Part shown: one piece after another, positions 14,170-20,498 of the stretch | Layout: each line of letters opens with the position of its first letter | Numbering within the stretch: position 1 is the first letter of the stretch | Origin: a virus | Direction: 5' to 3' (one strand) | IMG/VR virus record: IMGVR_UViG_3300006734_000009 | Location: 1-55,362 of that record | DNA length: 55,362 nucleotides | The notes under the pieces: generated by a model | Database searches by the model: none | What the model was told of the DNA's origin: nothing | The model's input: the letters and a program-made list of their open reading frames with translations, nothing else | Program-made: the position numbers and the translations under genes

Positions 14170-14368
14170 GAATTGCACCTCCCTTTTTCCAAAGTTCTTT
14201 TTGTAGGCCGTCTAGACACTCATCACATAAGTAGTGGTTGATACCACCACCACCGGACCAATCGTAAATAAGTCCACCATCAATGTCCCTAACTTCCAAT
14301 ATATTGATATTTCCGGTCTGCACCATAATGGTAGCAGATTTGTCGCAAATTTTGCAATCATATTTCAT
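14156..14368 (-). CDS. Zinc-ribbon protein (70 aa)
   Basis: ATG 14368 (GGTGGGA upstream). C5-x2-C8 (CKIC) and C48-x2-C51 (CDEC) enclose a strand-rich domain with a GGGG turn, a treble-clef-like arrangement. Function unknown. Confidence 0.6.
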   Translation of the reverse strand: MKYDCKICDKSATIMVQTGNINILEVRDIDGGLIYDWSGGGGINHYLCDECLDGLQKELWKKGGAILDSY

Positions 14369-14507
14369 AGAAAATCCCACCGTAAATTGGCTCAATTTTT
14401 ACGACCCAAATTGTGTCTTCATCCCAAGGTGTATCGAGGCTCTTGCATGGTTCTTGCACCACCATTACCCTTTGCTTCATTCTCCTGTCTTTTATTTTCA
14501 CCTTCAT
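14358..14507 (-). CDS. Hypothetical basic microprotein (49 aa)
   Basis: N-terminal Lys/Arg-rich strand-helix (KVKIKDRRMKQRVMVV), then WDEDTIWVVKIEPIYGG. ATGA-coupled to the upstream zinc protein. No family recognised. Confidence 0.5.
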   Translation of the reverse strand: MKVKIKDRRMKQRVMVVQEPCKSLDTPWDEDTIWVVKIEPIYGGIFYEI

Positions 14508-14656
14508 TTCTTATCACCTATCTGTATTTTAATTGACATTCCGCAGGACTCGCACTTGACCAGCAAATGATTCCTGCGCTTGCTATTGAATATACAAAAC
14601 TCTAACCCGAAGGACTCGTGGCCGCAATTTTTGCATGTGTGTTTTTTACCCATCAT
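14504..14656 (-). CDS. Zinc-ribbon microprotein (50 aa)
   Basis: CKNC at about 8-11 and CESC at about 35-38 with HES and GMSIKIQI strands between and after: a classic zinc ribbon. It starts at ATGATG (14656 or 14653) after GGAGG, overlapping the preceding stop. Confidence 0.6.
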   Translation of the reverse strand: MMGKKHTCKNCGHESFGLEFCIFNSKRRNHLLVKCESCGMSIKIQIGDKK

Positions 14657-14847
14657 TCAGTCCTCCAAAAAATAATCTCCAAACAGAAGTTATTTGTCCC
14701 TGTTATAACATCGTGGTTTTCAATTGTAAGTGTGAACCATGAAAGAGTTTCTGTTACAGTGTATACCCCTGTTGGATAGTTCTTCTTCAAGTTCAAGTAT
14801 TCTTTCTCGTCTACATAAAAATTATGTGTTATTTTTCCATGTCTCAT
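14653..14847 (-). CDS. Hypothetical strand-rich protein (64 aa)
   Basis: ATG 14847 follows GGAGG by 7 bases and overlaps the preceding stop (TATGA). Alternating strands (THNFYVDEK, GVYTVTE, WFTLTIEN, FCLEIIFW) suggest a small beta barrel or sandwich. Function unknown. Confidence 0.55.
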   Translation of the reverse strand: MRHGKITHNFYVDEKEYLNLKKNYPTGVYTVTETLSWFTLTIENHDVITGTNNFCLEIIFWRTE

Positions 14848-15335
14848 ATATATTCCTCCAACCATTCGGGTGCTGTCCCATTTGTATACCGAGAGAAGCG
14901 AGCCTTCTCGTTGATGTAGTATTTTCGGTAGGCCTCAATTGGGTCTTCACATTTATACTCATCAGGCATACATTGTGGTGGGGGATAAAAGTCTCCTCCC
15001 TCCACGGGACTTTCCTGCAATAGTTCTAGTAATTTACTTGAACCGTGGACTTTATTATACCTTCGGCTGTATTCCTCCAGCATGGCAACGAATAATTCGT
15101 AGTGCCATCGGTAATTACCCTCAGTCTGCATAGTCCAAACTGTTGAAGGGTGGCCGACATGAACTGGTTTGTATAAATTCTTTAGCACATGTTTAGTTTC
15201 CGGTCCGTATACTTTTTTGCACCACCAAGAAGTGGATAACATTTGGGCGGATTCTAGCGGCATTTTTACGATGTGTTTATCGCAGAGTTGTTTTGCTATT
15301 TCTACGGGGTCTCTTGACAAATAAAATATATTCAT
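14844..15335 (-). CDS. Conserved viral protein with CDKHIVKM motif
   Basis: A 163-residue protein opening MNIFYLSRDPVEIAKQL, then CDKHIVKMPLESAQMLSTSW and, later, HPSTVWTMQTEGNYRWHYEL. This N-terminal motif recurs in many tailed phages and giant-virus-like sequences. I know the family, but not an established function. ATG 15335 is preferred over GTG 15344. It is the first gene of the leftward operon, directly beside the presumed origin. Confidence 0.7.
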   Translation of the reverse strand: MNIFYLSRDPVEIAKQLCDKHIVKMPLESAQMLSTSWWCKKVYGPETKHVLKNLYKPVHVGHPSTVWTMQTEGNYRWHYELFVAMLEEYSRRYNKVHGSSKLLELLQESPVEGGDFYPPPQCMPDEYKCEDPIEAYRKYYINEKARFSRYTNGTAPEWLEEYI

Positions 15336-15378
15336 ATCTTTCACATTCCTTCTATTGTTTTTATCATTTCTAGGACAT

Positions 15379-15628
15379 TTCTCACTACATTCTCATTGAG
15401 AAACGAGTTCTCACACATTCTGTGCGGGAAACGGCCCATATCTCAATGTTTCTCAAATTCTCATGTTTCTCATGGGGGGTGCATTTACACACACACACCA
15501 CCACCACCACCACCACCAACTTATAGAGATATATGAGAATAATGAGAATATGAGAAAGATATTAGATATTCATAATATCGGCTACATTTTGTCCTACATC
15601 TCGTGTCTCACATGATTCTCAATGAGAA
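15379..15628. other. Mirror-symmetric TTCTCA/TGAGAA array (candidate replication origin)
   Basis: TTCTCA occurs at 15379, 15390, 15408, 15450, 15458 and 15467; TGAGAA at 15534, 15543 and 15551. Full palindromes TTCTCA-n-TGAGAA lie at 15390-15402 and 15616-15628. The three inner copies on each side are exact mirror images about position 15503. A G6 run (15474-15479) and an AC/CCA repeat occupy the centre. Position at the strand switch between leftward and rightward operons fits an iteron origin or a master operator. Two more hexamers lie at 16701 and 16714. Confidence 0.6.
15487..15518. repeat. (AC)6-(CCA)7 microsatellite
   Basis: Simple repeat with purine/pyrimidine strand asymmetry at the exact centre of the hexamer array. 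It is non-coding in context and could form an unwound or unusual DNA structure. Confidence 0.9.
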
Positions 15629-15780
15629 TAGACGACATTTTGTGCAGGAAATCATAAAAATAAAGAATAGGATGCTCAAGAAAACCATAAAGTGAATTTT
15701 AGATTTGGTGATTTGTCATTGGTTGGAGAAAACTTGGACAAGTCGGCTTTCAAGAGCATTCTCTCCCGACGGGCTGAGTA

Positions 15781-15857
15781 TATAAGGAGGTCTGGACCCC
15801 TTATAAAGGACCGGAGGGTTGATATACCCCTATATAGACTATATAGTATCTATATAG
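15781..15857. promoter_or_regulatory. AT-rich palindromes: 25-bp dyad and three CTATATAG
   Basis: An imperfect dyad with 7-bp arms TATAAGG/CCTTATA (15781-15805), followed by three tandem palindromic octamers CTATATAG at 15830, 15839 and 15850. This could be divergent promoters, a protein-binding array or an unwinding element next to the hexamer array. The 15629-15969 stretch holds no convincing gene. Confidence 0.5.
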
Positions 15858-15909
15858 ATGTAACATTTAGAAAACATTTGTTAACACTAAACTTTAACTG
15901 AACATTCTT

Positions 15910-15919
15910 ACCATATGGT
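15910..15919. promoter_or_regulatory. ACCATATGGT palindrome, copy 1
   Basis: Perfect 10-bp palindrome 34 bases upstream of the TTATATA box of the 16003 gene. It recurs four more times within 3.2 kb, always in intergenic DNA. Likely operator for a dimeric regulator. Confidence 0.65.
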
Positions 15920-15939
15920 TGCACAATAATTTGTCTTTG

Positions 15940-15955
15940 CACCTTATATACTCAA
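15940..15955 (+). promoter_or_regulatory. TATA promoter, copy 1
   Basis: CACCTTATATACTCAA is identical to 16987-17002. TATA spacing predicts a start of transcription near 15970, so the RNA would begin almost at the leader hairpin TGCCC/GGGCA (15971-15988) that directly abuts the AGGAG ribosome site. Confidence 0.65.
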
Positions 15956-16002
15956 GACACCAACATCAAATGCCCAAAAGTGATGGGCAGGAGAAAACAA
16001 AC

Positions 16003-16602
16003 ATGGTAGAAGAAATTACTGATGAAAAGTGGCAGGCATGGACGAACGCAGTTTTGGAATGGGGAGAGGATTATGATTCTCACCTTGAAACTCTTGAAAA
16101 TGCACCCGAAGGTCAATTTGACATTGACGCTGAGGAGATGGAAGATAACTGGGATAGCATCCAAAAAGACATTGGCCGTGGAAACCGACAACCACACCGA
16201 CGCAACAAACTCAAGGATAGAATCCAAAAGGCAGGAAACGAATTCCCCAATTGGCCTCATCGTCGTGGTGCAGGTTCCTCTTTGTCTGTTGAACAACAAG
16301 CCGCACTTGAAAAGGTTGAAGCAATTGCTCAACTTGAGGCAAAGGCTCGCTATCAAGTGTATGTGGAAAACAACGCAACCCATCTTTTGGTGAAGCGTGC
16401 TTCAAGTGCAAACAAGACCGAAGGTGTTGCCTACGAAAATGAGGCTGAATTCGTTGAGGCGCAGGTGAAATCCGTCAAGGCTCAATACCGTGGATTCCTT
16501 CGGGATGGTATTTGGGGCCAAACGGACGAAGAAGGAAACACCCTTCCGTTTGCCTTTGAACAGCCAATCGTTCGCCCGATTCCCACGAAGAAGGAGGACT
16601 GA
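16003..16602 (+). CDS. Hypothetical acidic protein (199 aa)
   Basis: ATG 16003 follows GGGCAGGAG. ATG 15970 is in frame, but lies in the conserved leader shared with the next transcription unit. Acidic N-terminal 60 residues, a basic patch RGNRQPHRRNKLKDRIQK, and helices with LEKVEAIAQLEAKARYQVYV. Codons are richer in C-ending forms than most of the window. First rightward gene, probably early and well expressed (inference). Function unknown. Confidence 0.7.
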   Translation: MVEEITDEKWQAWTNAVLEWGEDYDSHLETLENAPEGQFDIDAEEMEDNWDSIQKDIGRGNRQPHRRNKLKDRIQKAGNEFPNWPHRRGAGSSLSVEQQAALEKVEAIAQLEAKARYQVYVENNATHLLVKRASSANKTEGVAYENEAEFVEAQVKSVKAQYRGFLRDGIWGQTDEEGNTLPFAFEQPIVRPIPTKKED

Positions 16603-16843
16603 GGTTGCTCAACCGGTTCTTTGACGATGATGACGATTGATTTCGTTTGAGTCAAGGCCACACATTCAATGATAGAAAGTGCGAAGAGAACTCACTTTCT
16701 TGAGAACATGACATTCTCACCACGCAGGTTTTGTGTCCTGCGATTTTACCGGTCTCTTAGCGGGGGTTTCGGTCATACCGGTAAAAAAATCAAAAAACAC
16801 AATTTTTTTTTTGAGGTTGCCGCATACAAATTACGCTTCTCCA
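16603..16843 (+). other. Non-coding run of hairpins
   Basis: Successive stem-loops: GGTTG/CAACC (16603), GAAAGTG/CACTTTC (16675-16699), CGCAGG/CCTGCG (16723-16742) and a long GATTTTACCGGT/ACCGGTAAAAAAATC stem (16742-16791). No convincing gene. A structured 3' end or small RNA is possible. Confidence 0.45.
16742..16812 (+). terminator. Hairpin plus T-tract terminator
   Basis: A 12-bp stem (16742-16753 with 16777-16791) followed after 11 bases by T10 (16803-16812), downstream of the 16003 gene. Poly-T termination is the usual archaeal signal. Confidence 0.55.
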
Positions 16844-16853
16844 ACCATATGGT
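16844..16853. promoter_or_regulatory. ACCATATGGT palindrome, copy 2
   Basis: Exact copy. Preceded by TACAAATTA, as at the 19066 copy. Confidence 0.6.
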
Positions 16854-16938
16854 CATGCGAAAGCATATTATGGCCGCAGGAGGTGAACGGGTGTTCTACG
16901 ACGACGATGAGTGATGTCTTGTTTAACACTTTTCCGTT

Positions 16939-16948
16939 ACCATATGGT
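16939..16948. promoter_or_regulatory. ACCATATGGT palindrome, copy 3
   Basis: Exact copy 52 bases upstream of the TATA box at 16991 that serves the 17043 gene. Confidence 0.65.
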
Positions 16949-16986
16949 TGGGAGCAAAGGCGTAAATTTGTGTAGTATAACGCTCA

Positions 16987-17002
16987 CACCTTATATACTC
17001 AA
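16987..17002 (+). promoter_or_regulatory. TATA promoter, copy 2
   Basis: CACCTTATATACTCAA, identical over 16 bases to copy 1. Followed by the same leader: CATCAAATGCCC, hairpin TGCCC/GGGCA, then GGAG before ATG 17043. Confidence 0.65.
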
Positions 17003-17042
17003 AATTACACCATCAAATGCCCCAAAAGGGCAGGAGAAAGAA

Positions 17043-17429
17043 ATGCAGAACACAACTGAAGCATACGAGCGAATTGTTGCTAAGGCCACCGCCTTCATCA
17101 ACAACGACATGAACGACCCCGAAACCGTGGAGGATGTGAGATACACCCTCGGACGATTCACCGAAGCATTGGAAGCCCAAAACGATGCTCGTGCCGTCCG
17201 CCTCGGAGAATCCCTTCAACGCCTCACGAAGGGAACCCGAATTTCCATCACCCTTCACCCCTCGGAAAAGGAGGACTGTGCGTTCCACGCAGAAAGCCTC
17301 AACGCACTTTTCGAGCGATTCCCGACCCTCAGCATCCCAAGGGAGCATTCGCTTGAGAAATTCACCATCGCCTTGGAGAAGGCCTTCATTGACAACAAGA
17401 AGGAAGCGGCGAAGGAGGGCTCAAACTGA
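17043..17429 (+). CDS. Hypothetical helical protein (128 aa)
   Basis: ATG 17043 after GGGCAGGAG. The ATG in the leader at about 17017 is out of frame. Predicted helices: EAYERIVAKATAFINND, VRYTLGRFTEALEAQ, then RISITLHPSE and SLEKFTIALEKAFIDNK. GC-richer with C-ending codons, unlike the AT-rich late genes. It shares promoter and leader with the 16003 gene, so the two are probably co-regulated. Function unknown. Confidence 0.7.
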   Translation: MQNTTEAYERIVAKATAFINNDMNDPETVEDVRYTLGRFTEALEAQNDARAVRLGESLQRLTKGTRISITLHPSEKEDCAFHAESLNALFERFPTLSIPREHSLEKFTIALEKAFIDNKKEAAKEGSN

Positions 17430-17473
17430 GTCGTCGGGATGACGACGAGTGAGGATTAGGCCCCTCACGCCCC

Positions 17474-17520
17474 GGACTCTCCCCCAATGGGCAAGGGGGA
17501 GGGTCCACTTGGGGTTTTTT
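17474..17520 (+). terminator. Strong hairpin terminator
   Basis: A 12-bp stem GGACTCTCCCCC/GGGGGAGGGTCC (one wobble) with a 9-base loop, then GGGG and T6 (17515-17520), just after the 17043 gene. A second hairpin GTCGTC/GACGAC lies at 17430-17446. Confidence 0.75.
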
Positions 17521-17553
17521 CGCTACACAAATTTTCGCTTACGCATAATTGCC

Positions 17554-17563
17554 ACCATATGGT
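17554..17563. promoter_or_regulatory. ACCATATGGT palindrome, copy 4
   Basis: Exact copy in front of a weak TATA (CTCATATTCTA, 17587-17597) and the ATG at 17614, implying a nearly leaderless transcript for the small-gene operon 17614-18671. Confidence 0.6.
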
Positions 17564-17613
17564 AGGAGATAATTTGCATCTACACCTCATATTCTAAACG
17601 CCCAAGATTGAAT

Positions 17614-17790
17614 ATGTTCTGGAGTAAAAAGCCGACATTTACCATTAAAGTGAAGCAAAACCGATACGAACGATTCATCATTGATGAATTGCGTATCTCA
17701 AATATCAGTGAGGAAAACCTCGCTGATACTCTCATGCGTGCTATCGCTGAGATTGAACAACAATTGAACACCCTAAACGGAGAGGACTGA
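17614..17790 (+). CDS. Hypothetical small protein (58 aa)
   Basis: MFWSKKPTF start, then TIKVKQNRYERFIIDELRIS (strand plus helix) and a C-terminal helix DTLMRAIAEIEQQLNTL. Compact alpha/beta layout similar in size to ribbon-helix-helix regulators. That fold would suit a palindromic operator, but this is conjecture. ATG chosen over TTG 17608. Confidence 0.55.
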   Translation: MFWSKKPTFTIKVKQNRYERFIIDELRISNISEENLADTLMRAIAEIEQQLNTLNGED

Positions 17791-17791
17791 A

Positions 17792-17917
17792 ATGAACAAA
17801 GAAGAATTAATTGAACTTTTGCAGTTTGTCATTAAAGCATTGGAAGCAACCGAAGATGACTGTAAAATTGACCAATACCAACAAACACTTGATACCTTGA
17901 GAGGTGAAGAAGAATGA
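17792..17917 (+). CDS. Hypothetical helical microprotein (41 aa)
   Basis: Two acidic helices (KEELIELLQFVIKALEA and KIDQYQQTLDTLR) and an EEE tail, ATGA-coupled to the following zinc protein. AGAGGAC precedes the ATG. Function unknown. Confidence 0.5.
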   Translation: MNKEELIELLQFVIKALEATEDDCKIDQYQQTLDTLRGEEE

Positions 17918-18144
17918 AAGCATACCGATGTCCTAACTGTGAAGAAACCGACTACATGAAATCCGTGGAAGAAGAGGTTCACTACTACGACATTCACCCC
18001 AATGAAGATGGTGAAAAAACCTACACAGGATATTCCGATGTTGCTGATAGTAGCATTGATTTTATTTTGTGCTTGAACTGTGGTGCAGATTTTCGTGAGT
18101 CCCAATTGCCCGATATGGTCGTTGATATGGAGGAAGAAGAATGA
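17914..18144 (+). CDS. Zinc-ribbon protein (76 aa)
   Basis: C6-x2-C9 (CPNC) and C-x2-C (CLNC) near 53-56 in a TFIIS/RPB9-like ribbon arrangement with an acidic middle. The tail DMEEEE carries the next ribosome site. Function unknown. Confidence 0.65.
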   Translation: MKAYRCPNCEETDYMKSVEEEVHYYDIHPNEDGEKTYTGYSDVADSSIDFILCLNCGADFRESQLPDMVVDMEEEE

Positions 18145-18317
18145 GTCAAAAAATCTGTTTTATTTGCAAGGCCCCGGTTTCAAACAACATCAAATCTGCA
18201 ACCTGCAACAAATTGGACTGTCAGCACAAATACTCAGTCCAGCACGACACATGGAAGAAAATCCAAATGGATTACCTTTACGGTATTACTTATGAACCAG
18301 CAGGTGATGAAGAATGA
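18141..18317 (+). CDS. Zinc-binding microprotein (58 aa)
   Basis: C6-x2-C9 (CFIC) and C22-x4-C27 (CNKLDC) followed by HKYSVQHDTW, as in small treble-clef fingers. ATGA-coupled on both sides. Confidence 0.6.
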   Translation: MSQKICFICKAPVSNNIKSATCNKLDCQHKYSVQHDTWKKIQMDYLYGITYEPAGDEE

Positions 18318-18532
18318 TTTCCCACGACGCATTTATGGGCATGACTGATGAACATTGGACAATGGAACAGCAGTTAGTTTTCCTCGCTGAAAACCAAGAT
18401 TGGTGCGACTTGTTCTTCAAAGTCATTCAAGAACAATGGGAAGCCATCGGAGACACAATGGAGATTTCGTGCATTCAAGCCTTCGCTGACCAAAAAGGTT
18501 TGAAACTCACATTGTTTGAAGACCCGGAGTGA
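18314..18532 (+). CDS. Hypothetical protein (72 aa)
   Basis: Acidic, Trp-rich helical protein (DEHWTMEQQLVFLAENQDW, FFKVIQEQWEAIGD) ending in a strand GLKLTLFED. ATGA overlap with the upstream gene. Function unknown. Confidence 0.6.
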   Translation: MISHDAFMGMTDEHWTMEQQLVFLAENQDWCDLFFKVIQEQWEAIGDTMEISCIQAFADQKGLKLTLFEDPE

Positions 18533-18536
18533 TGAT

Positions 18537-18671
18537 ATGAAATACAATCTTTACTACGGTATACGATTAGTTGCATCGTATGACTCTTTGCAGGAAGCGA
18601 GAGAAGCAAAGAGAAAATTGCACTCACCCCTGTCGGCTTCAATTTTTTATTGTGGTCGTCATGTGGGATGA
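18537..18671 (+). CDS. Hypothetical microprotein (44 aa)
   Basis: Strand NLYYGIRLVAS, a basic helix SLQEAREAKRKL and a strand SASIFYCG, the beta-alpha-beta pattern of a small viral protein. GGAGTGATG lies upstream. No family recognised. Confidence 0.5.
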   Translation: MKYNLYYGIRLVASYDSLQEAREAKRKLHSPLSASIFYCGRHVG

Positions 18672-18777
18672 TTGGGCGGAGGGTGGTTTGTGTGGTCGGT
18701 TTAAATCTAATTCGTTAGACTATGCCGAGCCCGAAATACCGGGTTCTTTGTTGCCACCGCTTCAAGGAAGCAAATGA
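18661..18777 (+). CDS. Possible micro-ORF (38 aa)
   Basis: A 38-codon frame starting MWDDWAEGGLCGRF. No clear ribosome site; overlaps the previous gene by 11 bases. It may instead be the beginning of the structured region that follows. Confidence 0.3.
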   Translation: MWDDWAEGGLCGRFKSNSLDYAEPEIPGSLLPPLQGSK

Positions 18778-19040
18778 ACAAAGAAATTAGTTAAGGGGGA
18801 AAGTCCCACTCACAAGCAGTATTTGGTTTGTGAAAAAAAATACCGACATCGTTAGTAATGCGGGGCTAGACTATCGTTAATTACCGGGTGGGTGAGAGGC
18901 CTACATTTCATATTCCTTACGGAATGCGGTTTGCCAATAATAAAGGATAAAGTTTGACTCCAACCGGTCAAAGGGGGTTTCTTGGGTTTTTGTTCCTCCT
19001 TTCCTTTCCCGCATTTCGTAGGAATTTTGAAAATTTTTTT
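18778..19040 (+). ncRNA. Candidate structured RNA with terminator
   Basis: No convincing gene in 260 bases. An 18-base arm ATTCCTTACGGAATGCGG (18912-18929) pairs with CCGCATTTCGTAGGAAT (19009-19025), with one bulge and one mismatch. Inside lies TTTGAC/GTCAAA (18953-18972), and other stems precede it. T7 follows at 19034-19040. This suggests a transcribed folded RNA or an extended terminator. Strand and class are uncertain. Confidence 0.4.
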
Positions 19041-19065
19041 GTTGAGGTTCTCTACAAATTATACA

Positions 19066-19075
19066 ACCATATGGT
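19066..19075. promoter_or_regulatory. ACCATATGGT palindrome, copy 5
   Basis: Exact copy about 57 bases upstream of the TATA motif at 19132. Preceded by TACAAATTATAC. Confidence 0.6.
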
Positions 19076-19131
19076 AACTTTGGTAGCCAAAAAAACATAA
19101 CCACCAATCTGTTTTTGTGCAACTTTTCCAT

Positions 19132-19145
19132 AAATATTTATATAG
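19132..19145 (+). promoter_or_regulatory. Late-type TATA promoter
   Basis: AAATATTTATATAG, a 14-base string found again exactly at 48054-48067 before the protease/capsid genes. Probably drives the W-tag gene cluster. Confidence 0.6.
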
Positions 19146-19258
19146 AATAAGTCCCAAGTTCATTTTGAGGCCCCAAAACCGATACAAACTTAAAAAACCT
19201 TACCAAAAGGCGGCCAAAACTGAAAAAAAGTGAGCAAAACGCGCCCGGAAGTGAAAAA

Positions 19259-20077
19259 ATGTGGTTCAATGTGCTAAAAACTGAGGAAAGGCGGGCCGCC
19301 TACCAAGATTTTCTTAATGCACTTGGGTTGGGGCCGGATGATGACCTGCTGGACACCTCTAAATTGGGCGAGGTTGAAACATATTATCCGAATAACCCAT
19401 CCCCTGTTGCTTTAACAATCCCTGTTGAACCCGGCCAATACATTTATAGATTTTTTTATTCCATTTATAAAGATGAAGTTAGCCTAATAGTTTCAAACCA
19501 ATACGAGCCCTACGAAGATTTCGTATTTAACCTCTTCAAGGAGGAATACCCCCGAGCCTTCTCAACTATACAAAGAATGTTCCTTGAAAAGAAACAAGAA
19601 ATTGAAGAAGAACAAATCAAAAATAACCAAATGTTAAAATTCCAACGATACATGAAGGACGGCTACAATGTTTCCGCCCGTGACATTACTATTAGGCCGG
19701 ATGGACTCTCACCATCTCGGGTCCATATTCAACACTTATTAGTAGAATCCCAAGAATACCTAAGAAAGAGAAGTCCTACCATGAATGTTTTACGAATGCC
19801 TATGAAGAGTTATTACATAGATAAATTTCTAGCGTCCCTACAAAATAATGATTATGATACTTCTCTCGCAGAATTAGTTGAAACGATACATGAAGTATTC
19901 AACCATAGTGGGGGTTCAGTTCATACCCTAATGAATACTGGAACACGAGAAGATTATTATTTAGATTTAATAGAACGCTTACGATATAGGGGATTGATTA
20001 GTCTTAAAAAAGATATGCTACTGTTGTTAGCACTGAAAGAAGAAGAGGATGATGATTTATCAAGTTTATTTGCTTAA
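19259..20077 (+). CDS. W-tag protein 1, family A (272 aa)
   Basis: Begins MWFNVLK, the shortest form of the shared tag W-x2-hydrophobic-hydrophobic-K. Residues about 60-105 contain the FVFNLFKEEYPRAF module also seen in the 20499 and 22874 proteins. The C-terminal half is helical, with a winged-helix-like MNTGTREDYYLDLIERLRYRG region. The tail EEEDDD is acidic. GGAAGTG precedes the ATG. Function unknown; possibly an internal virion protein. Confidence 0.7.
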   Translation: MWFNVLKTEERRAAYQDFLNALGLGPDDDLLDTSKLGEVETYYPNNPSPVALTIPVEPGQYIYRFFYSIYKDEVSLIVSNQYEPYEDFVFNLFKEEYPRAFSTIQRMFLEKKQEIEEEQIKNNQMLKFQRYMKDGYNVSARDITIRPDGLSPSRVHIQHLLVESQEYLRKRSPTMNVLRMPMKSYYIDKFLASLQNNDYDTSLAELVETIHEVFNHSGGSVHTLMNTGTREDYYLDLIERLRYRGLISLKKDMLLLLALKEEEDDDLSSLFA

Positions 20078-20167
20078 AGTTCTGTGGGAATAAAAACAAA
20101 AAAGAAAAAAAAATTTCGCAAGTGGCAAAAAAATTCCGGGGCAATTTTTGAAAAGGGGGGTGCAATT

Positions 20168-20494
20168 ATGGGTTGGGAAGAACTACTAAAGAGAGCATAT
20201 GGGAAAATAAGTGAGGCGGATAAGAGGTTAGTAAATTACATTTTGCGTGATGGTGAGTTTAGAACCATTGAAGCAATCATGGATGAAGCATACGATTTAA
20301 TACAAGAAAATAAAAAATTAGGTGATAAAAAAGTTAGTAGAATGGAAGGGAGGCCCCGCCATACCAAATTTGCACAGGGCAGGAGAGCGATACAAGGTTA
20401 TATGCAACTTTCGCCTAATCACGAGGTTAGAGAGACAGAAATAAAACTCCCCAGTGGAAAAGCCGTAAAAGAATATAGATACATCGGAGAATGA
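20168..20494 (+). CDS. W-tag winged-helix protein (108 aa)
   Basis: Begins MGWEELLKRAYGK. ATG 20168 follows GGGGGGTG; the longer upstream frame is not supported. After the tag: helix EADKRLVNYILRD, then GEFRTIEAIMDEAYDLI, a basic region and a wing (EIKLPSGKAVKEYRYI). This resembles the small winged-helix proteins of the leftward operon joined to the tag. Confidence 0.65.
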   Translation: MGWEELLKRAYGKISEADKRLVNYILRDGEFRTIEAIMDEAYDLIQENKKLGDKKVSRMEGRPRHTKFAQGRRAIQGYMQLSPNHEVRETEIKLPSGKAVKEYRYIGE

Positions 20495-20498
20495 GGTT

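Noticed and set aside
15487-15518. Repeat as CRISPR
   Set aside because: Simple dinucleotide/trinucleotide repeat without spacers.
15692-15901. 69-aa frame in the control region
   Set aside because: No ribosome site; it runs through the palindromes.
16669-16914. 81-aa frame
   Set aside because: Covers terminator hairpins, a T-tract and the operator copy at 16844.
18901-19131. 76-aa leftward frame
   Set aside because: Antisense to the structured region and operator; isolated and without start signals.
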